From Sporolactobacillus laevolacticus DSM 442 (GTDB lineage Bacteria; Bacillota; Bacilli; Bacillales; Sporolactobacillaceae), in contig NZ_AWTC01000001.1 of NCBI RefSeq assembly GCF_000497245.1, positions 116,233 to 180,232 of the forward strand: 64,000 nt of DNA, in the 5' to 3' direction. Positions 45,570 through 57,675 of this stretch are shown here, in pieces. The position numbers and the translations under genes are program-made. How positions within the stretch are numbered: the first letter of the stretch is position 1; each line of letters starts with the position of its first letter. The notes beneath the pieces are model-generated. The model saw only the letters and a list, made by a program, of their open reading frames with translations. It made no database searches and was not told the origin of the DNA.

Positions 45570-45731
45570 TTAGAGGGTGTTCAAAAAGTCCGGGAAAAAT
45601 TGCTGTCGAATCTCTTCGTCAACTTGTTTCTCCGCTCCTCACGTATTATTTGCATACGCTCTGGTGCTCGAAGCTGCGTTTCCTTGATTTTCTCGGCCCT
45701 TTTTGTCCTCCTTTTTGAACAGAATCTCTTA
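45570..45731. repeat. Dispersed inverted-end repeat, copy C
   Basis: 162 bp between dnaJ and prmA. Left end TTAGAGGGTGTTCAAAAAG, right end TTTTTGAACAGAATCTCTTA. Its inside (TCTTCGTCAACTTGTTTCTC, GCTCCTCACGTATTA, GGTGCTCGAAGCTGC, TCGGCCCTTTTTGTCC) matches copy D read in reverse, but the three hairpin blocks of copy D are missing. The right end is one base from the dnaJ stop codon. Confidence 0.85.
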
Positions 45732-45732
45732 A

Positions 45733-46872
45733 TTAATCTGCTTTAAAAACTTTTTTCTTCATTTTGTCGAAAAAGCTTTCATCGCCTTCGTTAATTGAAT
45801 TGCCCCCAATATCTGCCAGTTTCTTGAATAGAGTTTTTTCTTCGTCAGTCAAGTGTTTTGGTGTCACTACTTTCACAGTTACGTGCTCATCACCTTGACC
45901 ATAGCCCCTAACATTTTTAATGCCCTTGCCTCTCAATCGGAATTTCGTTCCTGTCTGAGTTCCGGCAGGAATGCGGAGCTTAACCTTTCCATACAGTGTC
46001 GGCACTTCAATTTCATCACCAAGCGCAACCTGGGCGAAGTTTAGAGGGACCTCCAAGAGGACATCATCCCCGACACGCTGATAATATTTATGCGGCTTCA
46101 CACTGAAGACAATGTAAAGATCGCCGGATGGTCCTCCGTTTACCCCTGGCTCGCCTTGGCCGGACAAACGAATTTGCTGGCCGTCATCAATACCCGCAGG
46201 AATTTTGACTTCAATTTTTTTATTTACTTTCATTTTACCGGTTCCGGCACATGTACCGCATGGATTCTTGATGATTTTTCCTGTTCCATGGCAATACGGG
46301 CATACCCGGCGATTTACTATTCGGCCAAAAGGCGTATTCTGTTCCTGATTCAATTGACCAGTACCGTGGCAATGTGAACATTGCTCAGGTTTGGAACCCG
46401 ATTTTGCGCCTGTTCCATGACAAGTTGTACAGGTTTCTTCTTTCGGTATCCGGATATCGGTTGTTTTGCCAAAAGCAGCTTCTTCAAATGTGATTGACAT
46501 CTCATATTGAAGGTCAGATCCCTGGCGCGGCGCGTTTGGATCCCGCCGCCTTGCTCCACCATTAAAAATCTGATCGAAAATATCGCCGAAACCGCCAAAA
46601 TCGGCACCATTAAATCCTTGACCTCCAAATCCACCGAAACCGCCTTGATTTGGATCGGCTTCACCAAATTGATCATAGTGAGCTTTTTTTTGCGGATCGC
46701 TCAACGTCTCGTAAGCCTTGGTCGCTTCTTTAAATTTTTCAGGCGCATCCGGATCTTTGTTCACATCGGGATGGTATTTCCTCGCCAGTTTCCGAAATGC
46801 TTTCTTAATTTCATCCTTTGAAGCGTCTTTACTGACGCCAAGGATTTCATAGTAATCCCGACTACTCATCAA
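45733..46872 (-). CDS. dnaJ: Chaperone protein DnaJ
   Basis: Hsp40 co-chaperone of DnaK. 379 residues: J domain with KYHPDVNKD (about 33-41), Gly/Phe-rich region (about 75-115), four CxxCxGxG zinc modules (about 145-215; [32 protein letters not shown]), and C-terminal substrate-binding domains. ATG may be the second codon (MSSRDYYE). A hairpin between dnaK and dnaJ may reduce its expression. Confidence 0.97.
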   Translation of the reverse strand: MMSSRDYYEILGVSKDASKDEIKKAFRKLARKYHPDVNKDPDAPEKFKEATKAYETLSDPQKKAHYDQFGEADPNQGGFGGFGGQGFNGADFGGFGDIFDQIFNGGARRRDPNAPRQGSDLQYEMSITFEEAAFGKTTDIRIPKEETCTTCHGTGAKSGSKPEQCSHCHGTGQLNQEQNTPFGRIVNRRVCPYCHGTGKIIKNPCGTCAGTGKMKVNKKIEVKIPAGIDDGQQIRLSGQGEPGVNGGPSGDLYIVFSVKPHKYYQRVGDDVLLEVPLNFAQVALGDEIEVPTLYGKVKLRIPAGTQTGTKFRLRGKGIKNVRGYGQGDEHVTVKVVTPKHLTDEEKTLFKKLADIGGNSINEGDESFFDKMKKKVFKAD

Positions 46873-46929
46873 ATCACTCCCGAAATGATTTCACATAGAG
46901 TTTATATTATCATTCAAACAGATAGTTAA

Positions 46930-46973
46930 GCAAGAAAAAGCCAAAGCCAGAACCCGCGTCCGACTTCGACTTT
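46930..46973 (-). terminator. Intercistronic hairpin between dnaK and dnaJ
   Basis: Minus strand AAAGTCGAAGTC (46962-46973) pairs along all 12 bases (G-U included) with GGCTTTGGCTTT (46937-46948), followed by TTTTTC. Lies about 60 bases before dnaJ; likely a partial terminator. Confidence 0.65.
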
Positions 46974-47144
46974 CTCAATAAACATACTTTCAAGGTTAAA
47001 CATTGGCTGATGTTTGTATTGATTTAACACTTTTTGGACCATTCGTTTTAAAAACGACAAAGTTTTTAAACAAAGCCTAGCCAGTCAGCCCTTGTAGGTC
47101 GGCTGGATCTGATCATTTCAAGCCTTTAACTAAGATATGACTAA

Positions 47145-49004
<1,860 letters not shown>

Positions 49005-49041
49005 CTAATATTTGAAAAACATTAAGTTTGAGCTGTCTTTG

Positions 49042-49086
49042 CTGATGCTCAAAAAGTCCGGGAAAAATTCTCTAGATGGACTTTTA
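49042..49086. repeat. Fragment of the dispersed repeat between grpE and dnaK
   Basis: GCTCAAAAAGTCCGGGAAAAA repeats the left end of copy C (given here as GCTCAAAAAGTCC and GGGAAAAA). AAAAGTCC (49052-49059) also pairs with GGACTTTT (49078-49085), a small hairpin placed directly after the grpE stop. Confidence 0.55.
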
Positions 49087-49087
49087 A

Positions 49088-49720
49088 TTAAGAGCTGACT
49101 TTCACCATTGCCGGACGAATCACACGCCCATTTAACGAGTAACCAGCCTGTAGTACTTGGATGACCGTACCTGCTTCATGTTCTGCACTGTCTTCCTGCA
49201 TAACTGCTTGATGAACATTTGGATCAAATGGCTGATGGAGCGAGGCGATTTCTTCAACACCTTCTTTTTTCAGCGCATTTTCCAATTTTGAAAGCACCAT
49301 TTCCATTCCCTTTTTCAAGGCCTGACCATCTTCAGATACTGTTTCAACTGCAAGCGCACGCTGAAAATTGTCCAGAATTTCAAGCATATCAGTAACGAGA
49401 TCTTGAGCGCGATATTTACGGGCATCAGCCTTTTCTTTACTCGTACGCTTTCTGAAATTATCAAAATCGGCTTGCGTCCTCAACATGCGGTTATTGAAAT
49501 CGTCTACCTTTTTTGTAAGGGTGTCAATTTCATCTGTCTGTTCTGCAATTTTTTTGAGCAAAGTATCCGTGTCCGGAGCCTCTTCATTTTTTACGGCTTC
49601 AGATGCATCCTTTGACTCGGAAGCAAGCTCTTCTTCGATTGTTTCCGGTTGTTCTTCCTGATTGATTACTTCTGCTTTTTCGTTCGTATTGAGTTCTTCT
49701 TTATTTGCCTGTTCTGTCAT
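49088..49720 (-). CDS. grpE: Nucleotide exchange factor GrpE
   Basis: 210 residues: acidic disordered N-terminus (about 1-60), long coiled coil (about 60-140, [17 protein letters not shown]), and C-terminal beta domain ([19 protein letters not shown]). Exchanges ADP on DnaK. ATG 49720 follows AGGAGGTGAG. Confidence 0.97.
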   Translation of the reverse strand: MTEQANKEELNTNEKAEVINQEEQPETIEEELASESKDASEAVKNEEAPDTDTLLKKIAEQTDEIDTLTKKVDDFNNRMLRTQADFDNFRKRTSKEKADARKYRAQDLVTDMLEILDNFQRALAVETVSEDGQALKKGMEMVLSKLENALKKEGVEEIASLHQPFDPNVHQAVMQEDSAEHEAGTVIQVLQAGYSLNGRVIRPAMVKVSS

Positions 49721-49748
49721 AGGCTCACCTCCTGAAATATAGAAAGGA

Positions 49749-50783
49749 CTAACGCTCCTTGCGCTCTTGTTTGTTAAGATTTTCTGTCAAAAGCTTGGAC
49801 ACCAGATCGATCAGTGTGACAACACGCGGATATGCCATTCTTTTAGGGCCGATTACTGCAACAGTGCCAAGATGCTCACCGCCTATCGAATAGGTAGTAG
49901 TGATCAGGCTGCAATCCTCGATACCAATTAATTTATTCTCTCGCCCGATACGAATATGCAGGCCCTTTGCCGGCATGTTCATCAATTCACGGACAATTTC
50001 TTTACCTTCAAGAACATTGAGAAGAGAAATAATCTTATCGACATCTTGAAATTCAGGCTGAGAAAACATGTTGCTTTTCCCGCTATAGAAAATTTGCTCC
50101 GGATCATTGATTGTCAAACCCTCAGTCAATAGCGACATCACACGCTTATAATCACGGACGTGATTACGCAAAACATCGGCAATTTCTGCATTCAAACGAT
50201 TCTGAAGCTGATAGAGCGGCACCATGTTCAGTTTCTCATTCAATATGTTGACAATCTTCTCAATATCTTCTGCTTTAATCGAGTCCGGGACAGACACGAC
50301 GCGATTTTCCACATGGCCCGTGTCGGTTACAATAATAAGTACACCCTGAGTCGGACTAAGCTTAACCAATTGAATATGCTTCATTTTCATTTCCAGAAGT
50401 TCAGGACCAATCATGATTGCCGTATAATTCGTGAACTCGGAAAGTATCTTGGCCGTAACGCGAATCAGTTCCTCGGTCTCAGAAAACTTTTTCTGATAGG
50501 CATCACGGATATTGCCCATTTCGTCGTCGGGAAGCAGTGCCGGCGACAGCAAATGATCGACATAAAATCGGTAACCTTTTTCCGACGGCACCCGTCCTGA
50601 TGACAGATGCGTTTTCTCAAGGTAACCCATCTCTTCCAAGTCCGCAAGCTCGTTTCTGATCGTCGCAGGGCTAAAATGAACATCTTCCCGCTTGGCGATT
50701 GATCGTGAGCCCACAGGTTCGGCAGAGACAACATAGTCATTAACTAAAAGTTGCAGCAAAAACAACTGACGCTCAGTTAACAT
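49749..50783 (-). CDS. hrcA: Heat-inducible transcription repressor HrcA
   Basis: Represses class I heat-shock genes by binding CIRCE, with GroEL as cofactor. ATG 50783 ([14 protein letters not shown]) has AGAGGTGAT upstream; the frame extending to 50807 would start inside the CIRCE element. 344 residues: N-terminal winged helix ([22 protein letters not shown] region), GAF-like middle, dimerisation domain. The operon is autoregulated. Confidence 0.96.
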   Translation of the reverse strand: MLTERQLFLLQLLVNDYVVSAEPVGSRSIAKREDVHFSPATIRNELADLEEMGYLEKTHLSSGRVPSEKGYRFYVDHLLSPALLPDDEMGNIRDAYQKKFSETEELIRVTAKILSEFTNYTAIMIGPELLEMKMKHIQLVKLSPTQGVLIIVTDTGHVENRVVSVPDSIKAEDIEKIVNILNEKLNMVPLYQLQNRLNAEIADVLRNHVRDYKRVMSLLTEGLTINDPEQIFYSGKSNMFSQPEFQDVDKIISLLNVLEGKEIVRELMNMPAKGLHIRIGRENKLIGIEDCSLITTTYSIGGEHLGTVAVIGPKRMAYPRVVTLIDLVSKLLTENLNKQERKER

Positions 50784-50800
50784 CTTGTTGATCACCTCTG

Positions 50801-50827
50801 TTAGCACTCTATCTATCCGAGTGCTAA
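50801..50827. promoter_or_regulatory. CIRCE operator of hrcA-grpE-dnaK-dnaJ
   Basis: TTAGCACTC, 9 bases, GAGTGCTAA: a perfect consensus CIRCE, 18 bases before the hrcA start and just downstream of the promoter. Confidence 0.97.
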
Positions 50828-50838
50828 ATCTACATTAA

Positions 50839-50867
50839 AATTTACCAACTTCATTCCTATTTGTCAA
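50839..50867 (-). promoter_or_regulatory. Sigma-A promoter of the hrcA operon
   Basis: Minus strand TTGACA (50862-50867), 17 bases, TAAATT (50839-50844), directly upstream of CIRCE. Confidence 0.85.
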
Positions 50868-51000
50868 ATGTTTTCAGTCATTCTAATGAGACATGTTCAT
50901 AGAAGTTTCGCAGGATTTGGAGATTCCCGCTTTAACTAAGATCCGACTTGTTATCGTGGATTAATCACGCTACTTGTTGACGGGACTTTGCGAACTTCCT

Positions 51001-52146
51001 CTATGAAATTAAGAACGCCTCAAACACATTATTCCCCAAAAAGACCCCTTTTCTCGTCATCAAAATCCTTCCATCTCGTTCAGTGAGCAAACCTTCTTCT
51101 TTCAATTGATTTATCTGGGCACCGTAGACTTGCTCAATCGTTTTACCAAATTTTTCTTCAAAACGCGCTACGCTCACACCTTTTAAAAGACGGAGGCCAA
51201 GGAACATTTCTTCTTCCATTTTTTCAGTCGAAGTCACAGTGTGCTCAGACATTCTTGAATGACCGACCGAATGTACACGCTCAATATATTTTTTTACCGG
51301 TCCGGCATTGGCATATCTTACACCGTTCACATAGCCATGTGCTCCGGCGCCTATGCCATAATATTCTTCATTTTGCCAGTACAGGGAGTTGTGAACACCC
51401 TCATAACCTGGCTTCGAAAAGTTACTGATTTCATATTGGTTTAAGCCGTACTTTTCCAAAGCAAAAATGATTTGTCCATACATATCCGCCTCAATATCTT
51501 CACCCGGAAGCTTCAATTTGCCACTCTTCATCCGATTAAAAAAAATGGTTTTCGGTTCAAGCTGCAGTGAATAAATCGAGATATGTGGTGTTCCAAGACT
51601 TAAAGCCCGATCCAATGATTCATGCAGGCTTGCTTCAGTCTGCCCGGGCAAAGCAAACATAAGATCGAGCGTTATATTATGAAAACCATGTTTCTGAGCA
51701 AGGCGAACGGCATATTCTGCATCGCTTGCATTATGCGCGCGTCCAATCGATTGCAGCAGCTTATCGTCAAACGTTTGAACACCTATGCTCAATCGGGTGA
51801 CTCCATGTCGCTTCATGATGTTCAGCTTTTCTTCAGTGAGGCTTTCCGGATTAGCTTCTACGGTAAACTCTCGGACACGCGGATTCATGAGATAACGGTC
51901 GATATCCGAGAACATGCGCTCAAACTGTCCTTCATTTAATGCCGTTGGTGTCCCGCCACCGATATACAGCGTTTCAGGCAGACCGTTAGCACGGTAGCTG
52001 TTCATCTCTGTTGACAGTGCATCAAGATAGTCATCAACCGGCTGATTCTTCATAAATACTTTATTAAAATCGCAATAATAACAGATATGGTCACAAAAAG
52101 GGATATGAATGTACGCGCCCTTTGCTGCATTATGATTAATCGTCAT
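51001..52146 (-). CDS. hemW: HemW, heme chaperone (HemN-like radical SAM)
   Basis: 381 residues. Radical-SAM motif [10 protein letters not shown] has Phe where true coproporphyrinogen dehydrogenase HemN has a fourth Cys, which places it with HemW, a heme-binding protein of electron-transport maturation. [10 protein letters not shown] and [12 protein letters not shown] are conserved; the C-terminal HemN domain is present. The start overlaps the lepA end by 11 bases. Confidence 0.94.
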   Translation of the reverse strand: MTINHNAAKGAYIHIPFCDHICYYCDFNKVFMKNQPVDDYLDALSTEMNSYRANGLPETLYIGGGTPTALNEGQFERMFSDIDRYLMNPRVREFTVEANPESLTEEKLNIMKRHGVTRLSIGVQTFDDKLLQSIGRAHNASDAEYAVRLAQKHGFHNITLDLMFALPGQTEASLHESLDRALSLGTPHISIYSLQLEPKTIFFNRMKSGKLKLPGEDIEADMYGQIIFALEKYGLNQYEISNFSKPGYEGVHNSLYWQNEEYYGIGAGAHGYVNGVRYANAGPVKKYIERVHSVGHSRMSEHTVTSTEKMEEEMFLGLRLLKGVSVARFEEKFGKTIEQVYGAQINQLKEEGLLTERDGRILMTRKGVFLGNNVFEAFLIS

Positions 52147-53959
52147 GGCTCATTTTGAACACGGCCATGAATGCTTCCTGCGGCACTTCGACACTACCGA
52201 CCGCCTTCATCCGCTTCTTGCCTTCTTTTTGTTTTTCCAACAGTTTGCGTTTACGTGAGACGTCGCCGCCATAGCATTTTGCAAGTACGTTCTTACGCAG
52301 AGCTTTAATCGTTGAACGCGAAATGATTTTTTGTCCGATTGCCGCCTGAATTGGCACCTCAAACTGCTGGCGCGGAATTAATTCCTTAAGCTTCTCAACA
52401 ATTGCTTTGCCGCGGTCATATGCAAATTCTTGGTGAACAATGACAGAGAGCGCGTCCACTTTTTCTCCGTTGAGCAATATATCCATTTTCAGCAAATCGC
52501 TTGTACGGTAGCCGTCCATCTCGTAATCCAGAGATGCATAGCCTTTCGTGCTCGACTTGAGGAAATCAAAAAAGTCGTACATGATTTCCGACAGGGGCAA
52601 ATCATAAATCACATTTGTCCGATTAGCATCGAGGTATTCCATCGTTTGGAACTCGCCGCGCTTTCGCTGGCAAAGCTCCATAATCGCGCCAACGTAATCG
52701 TTAGGCGTCATTATCGTTGCTTTGACATAGGGCTCTTCTATTTCTGAAATAAACTTACGTTCCGGCATTTCAGAAGGATTACCGACACGAACACTTGAGC
52801 CATCAGTTAACTTGACGTTATAAATAACGCTCGGAGCGGTAGCAATCAAATCAATGTTAAACTCACGTTCCAGCCGTTCCTGAACAATATCCATATGCAA
52901 TAGGCCGAGAAATCCGCATCGGAAGCCAAAACCAAGTGCTTCAGATGTTTCCGGCTCGTATTGAAGCGCAGAATCATTCAATTCAAGGCGGCCAAGCGCT
53001 TCACGAAGATCGTCATAACGCGCGGTGTCAATAGGATATAAACCACAATACACCATTGGATTCATCCTTCGGTAACCGGGAAGCGCTTCGGATGCAGGCT
53101 GATCTGCATGTGTCACCGTGTCACCTACCTGTGTGTCATGAACAGATTTAATCGACGCCGTCAAAAAGCCGACATCGCCTACAGATAAAACATCACGGTT
53201 TTCAATTTTTGGTGTTGATACACCTACTTCCAGCACCTCGAACGTTTTTCCGTTCGCCATCATTTTGATCTTGTCACCGACACGAACGGTCCCCTCAACA
53301 ACCCGGATATAGACTACGACTCCTCTATAGGCATCATAAAGAGAATCAAAAATGAGTGCTTTTAACGGAGCTTCCGGATCTCCTGCTGGTGCGGGAATTT
53401 TATCAATAATCTGCTTGAGAATTTCATCAGTACCGAGACCAGTCTTGGCAGACGCAAGCACCGCTTCAGAAGCGTCCAAGCCGATAACTTCCTCAATTTC
53501 ATTTTTAACCCGATCAGGATCGGCGTTCGGCAAATCAACTTTATTAATAACCGGAATAATTTCCAGATTATTTTCCAATGCAAGATACACGTTCGCAAGT
53601 GTCTGAGCCTCGACGCCTTGTGCCGCATCAACAACGAGGAGTGCGCCCTCGCAAGCAGCTAGACTTCGAGAAACTTCATAAGAAAAATCGACATGTCCTG
53701 GTGTGTCGATCAAATGAAAAATATAGGTTTCGCCATCCGGCGCTTTATAATTTAATTCAACTGCATTGAGTTTTATGGTAATTCCACGTTCACGCTCCAA
53801 ATCCATTGCGTCAAGCGCTTGCGCCTTCATTTCTCTTTGCGTTAACGCTTGTGTCGCTTCCAATATCCGATCTGCCAAGGTTGACTTGCCATGATCGATA
53901 TGAGCAATAATTGAAAAGTTGCGGATATGCGACTGACGCGTATCTTTCTTATCTGACAT
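52136..53959 (-). CDS. lepA: Elongation factor 4 (LepA)
   Basis: Translational GTPase acting on stalled ribosomes. ATG 53959 ([14 protein letters not shown]) has AGGAGGAAC upstream; 607 residues. G1 [10 protein letters not shown]3 DTPGHVDF, G4 NKVDLP, and the LepA-specific C-terminus ([19 protein letters not shown]). Upstream codons to 54028 lack a ribosome site and are excluded. Confidence 0.97.
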   Translation of the reverse strand: MSDKKDTRQSHIRNFSIIAHIDHGKSTLADRILEATQALTQREMKAQALDAMDLERERGITIKLNAVELNYKAPDGETYIFHLIDTPGHVDFSYEVSRSLAACEGALLVVDAAQGVEAQTLANVYLALENNLEIIPVINKVDLPNADPDRVKNEIEEVIGLDASEAVLASAKTGLGTDEILKQIIDKIPAPAGDPEAPLKALIFDSLYDAYRGVVVYIRVVEGTVRVGDKIKMMANGKTFEVLEVGVSTPKIENRDVLSVGDVGFLTASIKSVHDTQVGDTVTHADQPASEALPGYRRMNPMVYCGLYPIDTARYDDLREALGRLELNDSALQYEPETSEALGFGFRCGFLGLLHMDIVQERLEREFNIDLIATAPSVIYNVKLTDGSSVRVGNPSEMPERKFISEIEEPYVKATIMTPNDYVGAIMELCQRKRGEFQTMEYLDANRTNVIYDLPLSEIMYDFFDFLKSSTKGYASLDYEMDGYRTSDLLKMDILLNGEKVDALSVIVHQEFAYDRGKAIVEKLKELIPRQQFEVPIQAAIGQKIISRSTIKALRKNVLAKCYGGDVSRKRKLLEKQKEGKKRMKAVGSVEVPQEAFMAVFKMSHDD

Positions 53960-54308
53960 AATTGTTCCTCCTGCTCGTAAAAAACACCACTTATTCTCGA
54001 TTATATCAATCGACAGAGAGCGTTTCAATCTAGAATACTGAATGGATATGAGCCAGAGAGTTTGAGGATGAAAAATCTTACAGGGAGAATAACCTCAGGA
54101 CTGATCTTATCAACAAAAAATGATTTTCAATAAAAACGCTCCAAAAGTATGCCTTCCTCAGGATAAAACTGCTTTTCATAAGTCCATGCATTTATCCGTG
54201 TATATTCTGAAGCTTGGCACATATTTCCTTTTGGACTGTATTAATCACTTCCTAAACAATGAAAAACCGACCAGTATACTGATCGGCTGAAATCTGTCGT
54301 TAATGTTT
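53960..54308. other. Gap between lepA and yqxA
   Basis: No gene recognised; it holds the yqxA terminator (54261-54287) and presumably the lepA promoter. Confidence 0.5.
54261..54287 (-). terminator. Terminator of yqxA
   Basis: Near-perfect palindrome CCGACCAGTATACTGATCGG (54267-54286), followed on the minus strand by TTTTTC. Confidence 0.85.
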
Positions 54309-54626
54309 TTATGCAAAAACTTGGATCAAACCATCCACTACCTCTGCAATTGCACTGATCACTAATAGAAAGAAACGCTGCACTTTTTCCGAAAGTGAAT
54401 ACCCATTTTCAACAGTTTTTTCAGGCGGGTTTGAGACTGTCTCTTGACCTTCAGAAGTTTGTTCATTTGATTTCGGGACAACAATTTTTTGTGTTTGAAA
54501 AACCGTACCGGTTGATTGACTTGCGATTTGCGGATGTTGCGCGTCCCTGACAGTTACCGCCCCATAAAGCATGCACAAAAGCAACAAGGAAAGAATAACG
54601 ATACATTCAATGACAAAACGTTTCAT
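54309..54626 (-). CDS. yqxA: YqxA family protein (DUF3679)
   Basis: 105 residues: N-terminal helix (VIECIVILSLLLLCMLYGAV), polar linker, C-terminal amphipathic/hydrophobic segment (FFLLVISAIAEVVDGLIQVF). In Bacillus the order is gpr-spoIIP-yqxA-lepA; here the gene lies directly after gpr with only 83 bases between. Function unknown, sporulation-linked by position. Confidence 0.75.
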   Translation of the reverse strand: MKRFVIECIVILSLLLLCMLYGAVTVRDAQHPQIASQSTGTVFQTQKIVVPKSNEQTSEGQETVSNPPEKTVENGYSLSEKVQRFFLLVISAIAEVVDGLIQVFA

Positions 54627-54709
54627 TATTTACCGCTCCCTCCTCTTATTGCTTGTCCACAAGTCTGTTATTTGTTTTATCCTATGCACAAGAATTTTGC
54701 AGTATAACC

Positions 54710-55789
54710 TTAATGGGTATATGCGCCAACATTTTTCTGATTTACTTGATTATGGAGGGCTGCATTGAGTCCCTCTGCAATCACATTGCCCATCTTTTCA
54801 ATGAAGAAGTCGACTTCCTTTGGCGTAACCATCAGTTGTGTGCCACTCGCACCAAGTGCTTCTTGAATTAATTGGGCTTTTTCTGCTTCGCTCAATGTAC
54901 CCACCATACCGAGAAAAGCGGCTCGATTTTCTTTACTTGGAAGTTTCAACCCTTTATAATCTACTTTTTCTCCAAACGATATCCATGAAGGAGTAAGTGA
55001 TTTTGATGGATTGTTTTCCGACATCTCTCGTTCCAAATGGCGAAGCAACAAGTCAAGTGAATCACTAGTGATGGTGACGGCATCGACAACAGTAGGAACT
55101 CCAATGGCAATCACCGGTATTCCCAAGGATTGACGACTGAGTTCTTTGCGATTGTTTCCGATACCGGAACCCGGATGAATCCCGCTATCGGCAACCTGAA
55201 TGGTTGTGTTGACACGATCAATCGCCCGCGCGGCTAACGCATCGATTGCAATGAGAAAATCAGGTTTCGTCTTCTCGATGACGCCAAGAATGATGTCACT
55301 CGTCTCAATACCGGTTACTCCCATAACGCCAGGCGTGATGGCGCTGACGGGACGGTATCCTGGCTGAACATTCTCAGGTTGAAGATCAAACATGTGCTTA
55401 GTAACCAGCACGTTCTCCACAACGCTTGGTCCAAGTGAGTCAGGCGTTACCTTCCAGTTTCCTAAACCGACAACAAGACAGCTGGCATGCTCTGATATGT
55501 TGAGTTTCTTCAGAAATTGAGCGAAATACTTTGCAAAAACTTTCTCTGTTTTTTCCTCAATCTCTGTATCTCCTGTACGCAGCTCCTTTGCTTCAAAGGT
55601 GAGATAAGCACCTGCCTTTTTATGCATTGATGCAGCTGCTTGTTGATCAATGACCATTGATGTCACTTTTATGCCGTCTTCCATTTTTTCCTCAACATGT
55701 ACGCCTTTGTTTGACGTTTTGTTGGCATTTTCTTCAATAACAAGGTCTGTCCGTACTGCGTAATTTTTCAAATCTAAATCGCTAGTCAT
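54710..55789 (-). CDS. gpr: Germination protease GPR
   Basis: Aspartic-type protease that degrades small acid-soluble proteins during germination. 359 residues; propeptide then the mature start near [10 protein letters not shown] (about 10-19). [29 protein letters not shown] and [11 protein letters not shown] contain the family signature Asp residues. GGAGG precedes ATG 55789. A clear marker of endospore formation. Confidence 0.96.
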   Translation of the reverse strand: MTSDLDLKNYAVRTDLVIEENANKTSNKGVHVEEKMEDGIKVTSMVIDQQAAASMHKKAGAYLTFEAKELRTGDTEIEEKTEKVFAKYFAQFLKKLNISEHASCLVVGLGNWKVTPDSLGPSVVENVLVTKHMFDLQPENVQPGYRPVSAITPGVMGVTGIETSDIILGVIEKTKPDFLIAIDALAARAIDRVNTTIQVADSGIHPGSGIGNNRKELSRQSLGIPVIAIGVPTVVDAVTITSDSLDLLLRHLEREMSENNPSKSLTPSWISFGEKVDYKGLKLPSKENRAAFLGMVGTLSEAEKAQLIQEALGASGTQLMVTPKEVDFFIEKMGNVIAEGLNAALHNQVNQKNVGAYTH

Positions 55790-55881
55790 GCGCTTGAATC
55801 CTCCTTGTACATGGAATAAGCCAATGTGAACGATATATATCTGTTAAAAGGATGTTCATTTGCGCTTTTTTCATTCATTCA

Positions 55882-55910
55882 TTGCAAAAGATGGGACGCT
55901 TTGATACAAT
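55882..55910 (+). promoter_or_regulatory. Sigma-A promoter of rpsT with hairpin leader
   Basis: TTGCAA (55882-55887), 17 bases, TACAAT (55905-55910). The roughly 130-base leader contains AGGCT/AGCCT (55948-55962), a small hairpin. Confidence 0.8.
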
Positions 55911-56043
55911 ACACTTTGTCAGAATGAATCTCTGCTCATAGGAATAGAGGCTTTTTCAGCCTATCGTTTATTTATAAAAGAACGTGTTTATTTCGGCGGA
56001 GTTAGTATGATGACCGGGAATTCATGATTTGGAGGTGAATCGA

Positions 56044-56310
56044 ATGCCAAATATTAAATCAGCGATTAAACGTGTAAAAACGAGCGAAGCGAACCGTCAG
56101 CACAATGTGCAATATAAGTCCGCAATGCGCACAGCTATTAAATCATTCAACACGAAAGTTGAAGAAAAAGATGTTGAAGGCGCAAAGGTCGCTTTTGTTG
56201 CTGCAACGAAGAAGGTTGACAAGGCAGCTACTAAAGGCTTGATCCATAAAAACAAAGCAGCTCATGAAAAGTCAAGACTTTCCAAGAAATTGAATACGCT
56301 GGAAGCTTAA
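56044..56310 (+). CDS. rpsT: 30S ribosomal protein S20
   Basis: 88 residues from ATG 56044 (GGAGGTG upstream): [19 protein letters not shown], all-helical and basic, normal S20. The ATG at 56029 is too close to nothing resembling a ribosome site. Divergent from gpr and convergent with holA, as in Bacillus. Confidence 0.97.
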   Translation: MPNIKSAIKRVKTSEANRQHNVQYKSAMRTAIKSFNTKVEEKDVEGAKVAFVAATKKVDKAATKGLIHKNKAAHEKSRLSKKLNTLEA

Positions 56311-56321
56311 GCATGAAAAAC

Positions 56322-56352
56322 GGCTCGCTAGTGAAGCGGGCCTCTTTTTTTT
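56322..56352 (+). terminator. Terminator of rpsT
   Basis: GGCTCGC (56322-56328) pairs with GCGGGCC (56336-56342), one G-T pair, then nine or more T. Confidence 0.85.
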
Positions 56353-56371
56353 TATGCTTTTTTTTTCAATC

Positions 56372-57400
56372 TTAAGCAGTTCTTCTGGAAATCTCGACAA
56401 TGAGCATCTCTAATGCCAGAAGCTTATCCGCCTGGCCAGTTTTGATCTGGTAATCCGTTTCCGCGCATTTCTCAAGTGCATGACGCAGCAGCGCCGAGCT
56501 AAAAAGACGAGTCTGATCCAAGGCCAACTTTACTGCGTAAGGATGGACGCCAATCTTGCCGGCAATACTATTCTGTGTATATCCCGCGTTCTGATAAAAA
56601 CCAGCCTGATACACAATCCGGAACTGCCTCTCTAAAAGAGCAAGTAATTTCAACGGTTCTTCCTTCATCCGCACCAAATCATGGAGTAAGTGCAGCGCAT
56701 CAGCAGTTTTTCTTTGCATTACTTGGTTAACAAGAAGAAACACATTTGTCTCCAATGATCTCGATCCGATTTCATCAACTACTTGAGCGTCAATTGGTCG
56801 ATCAGTTCCGCAATAGAGCGCACATTTGCCAACCTCATTCGCAAGCTGCCCGAGATGCGGACCAATCGCCGCAATCAGTTGCTCATGTCCGTCCTTCGTG
56901 TATCGGGCGCCATATTGAGTAGCCACATTTTCAAGAATGTTAAACAGTGTTGTGTCAGTTAAATGAGAAAGTTCGTAAACAGCTGCAGTCTTCTCAAGAC
57001 GCTTAACAATTTTTTTACGGCGATCAAGTTTTTCATAAGGTGCAGCAATCAGGAGCACCGTGTCTTCAGCAGGATGCTCTGCATATTGCTCGAGCCTTTC
57101 AACCTTCTGCTCGATTTTTGTCTTTGCTTTTTCGGCAGTCAAAAAGTACGCATTGTCCAGAACGACTACCTTCTTTTCGCCAAAGAAAGGAACCGTTTCA
57201 GCGTCTTCAATGGCATATTCTAGGGGTGCCTCTGTCATATCGTATCTTGAATAATTGAAATCCCGCTCTTCCTCGCTTAACGTTTCATCCGTAATATTTT
57301 TCTTCATCATTTGGATGAGATAATCCTGGGTACCGAATAGCAAGTATATAGGTGCGAGCGGTTTGCTTATTGATAAATTGGCTGATTTGGGTGCTGCCAT
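56372..57400 (-). CDS. holA: DNA polymerase III subunit delta
   Basis: Clamp-loader subunit. ATG 57400 (MAAPKSANLS) is preceded by GGAT and gives 342 residues, normal for HolA; upstream codons to 57463 are not needed. N-terminal AAA-like region (PIYLLFGTQDYLIQ), VVLDNAYFL, and the C-terminal collar domain (LLALLERQFRIVYQAGF). Confidence 0.93.
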   Translation of the reverse strand: MAAPKSANLSISKPLAPIYLLFGTQDYLIQMMKKNITDETLSEEERDFNYSRYDMTEAPLEYAIEDAETVPFFGEKKVVVLDNAYFLTAEKAKTKIEQKVERLEQYAEHPAEDTVLLIAAPYEKLDRRKKIVKRLEKTAAVYELSHLTDTTLFNILENVATQYGARYTKDGHEQLIAAIGPHLGQLANEVGKCALYCGTDRPIDAQVVDEIGSRSLETNVFLLVNQVMQRKTADALHLLHDLVRMKEEPLKLLALLERQFRIVYQAGFYQNAGYTQNSIAGKIGVHPYAVKLALDQTRLFSSALLRHALEKCAETDYQIKTGQADKLLALEMLIVEISRRTA

Positions 57401-57675
57401 TATTTTTTCATCCTTTATCTTAACGAATGTTCCCTTCTCCTGGGTTCGTTCTAATATATACATTTACTTTACCGTCCGCTCGTCCCGATGACAAGCCAAA
57501 AAAGAAAGCGGCTAAGTCGCCGCTCTCTGATATATATATGAACACCCGACTGACGAAGCCTAGGACAACGCTGGTCAGGCGATATACATTACTCTCTCTA
57601 TGTTATCCTATGATCCAGAAAAGTATGGGTGACAACTCTTGACAGAAAGCGATAAATGTTGGAAATTTATTTAAT
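57401..57675. other. Gap between comEC and holA
   Basis: Contains the comEC terminator. The short yqzM gene found here in Bacillus is not seen. Confidence 0.45.
57498..57531 (-). terminator. Terminator downstream-facing hairpin before comEC end region
   Basis: Minus strand AGCGGC pairs with GCCGCT (57518-57523 / 57507-57512) followed by TTTCTTTTTT. It lies upstream of comEC's stop in map order but downstream of holA's start, so it ends a minus-strand transcript beyond comEC (57676). Confidence 0.75.
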
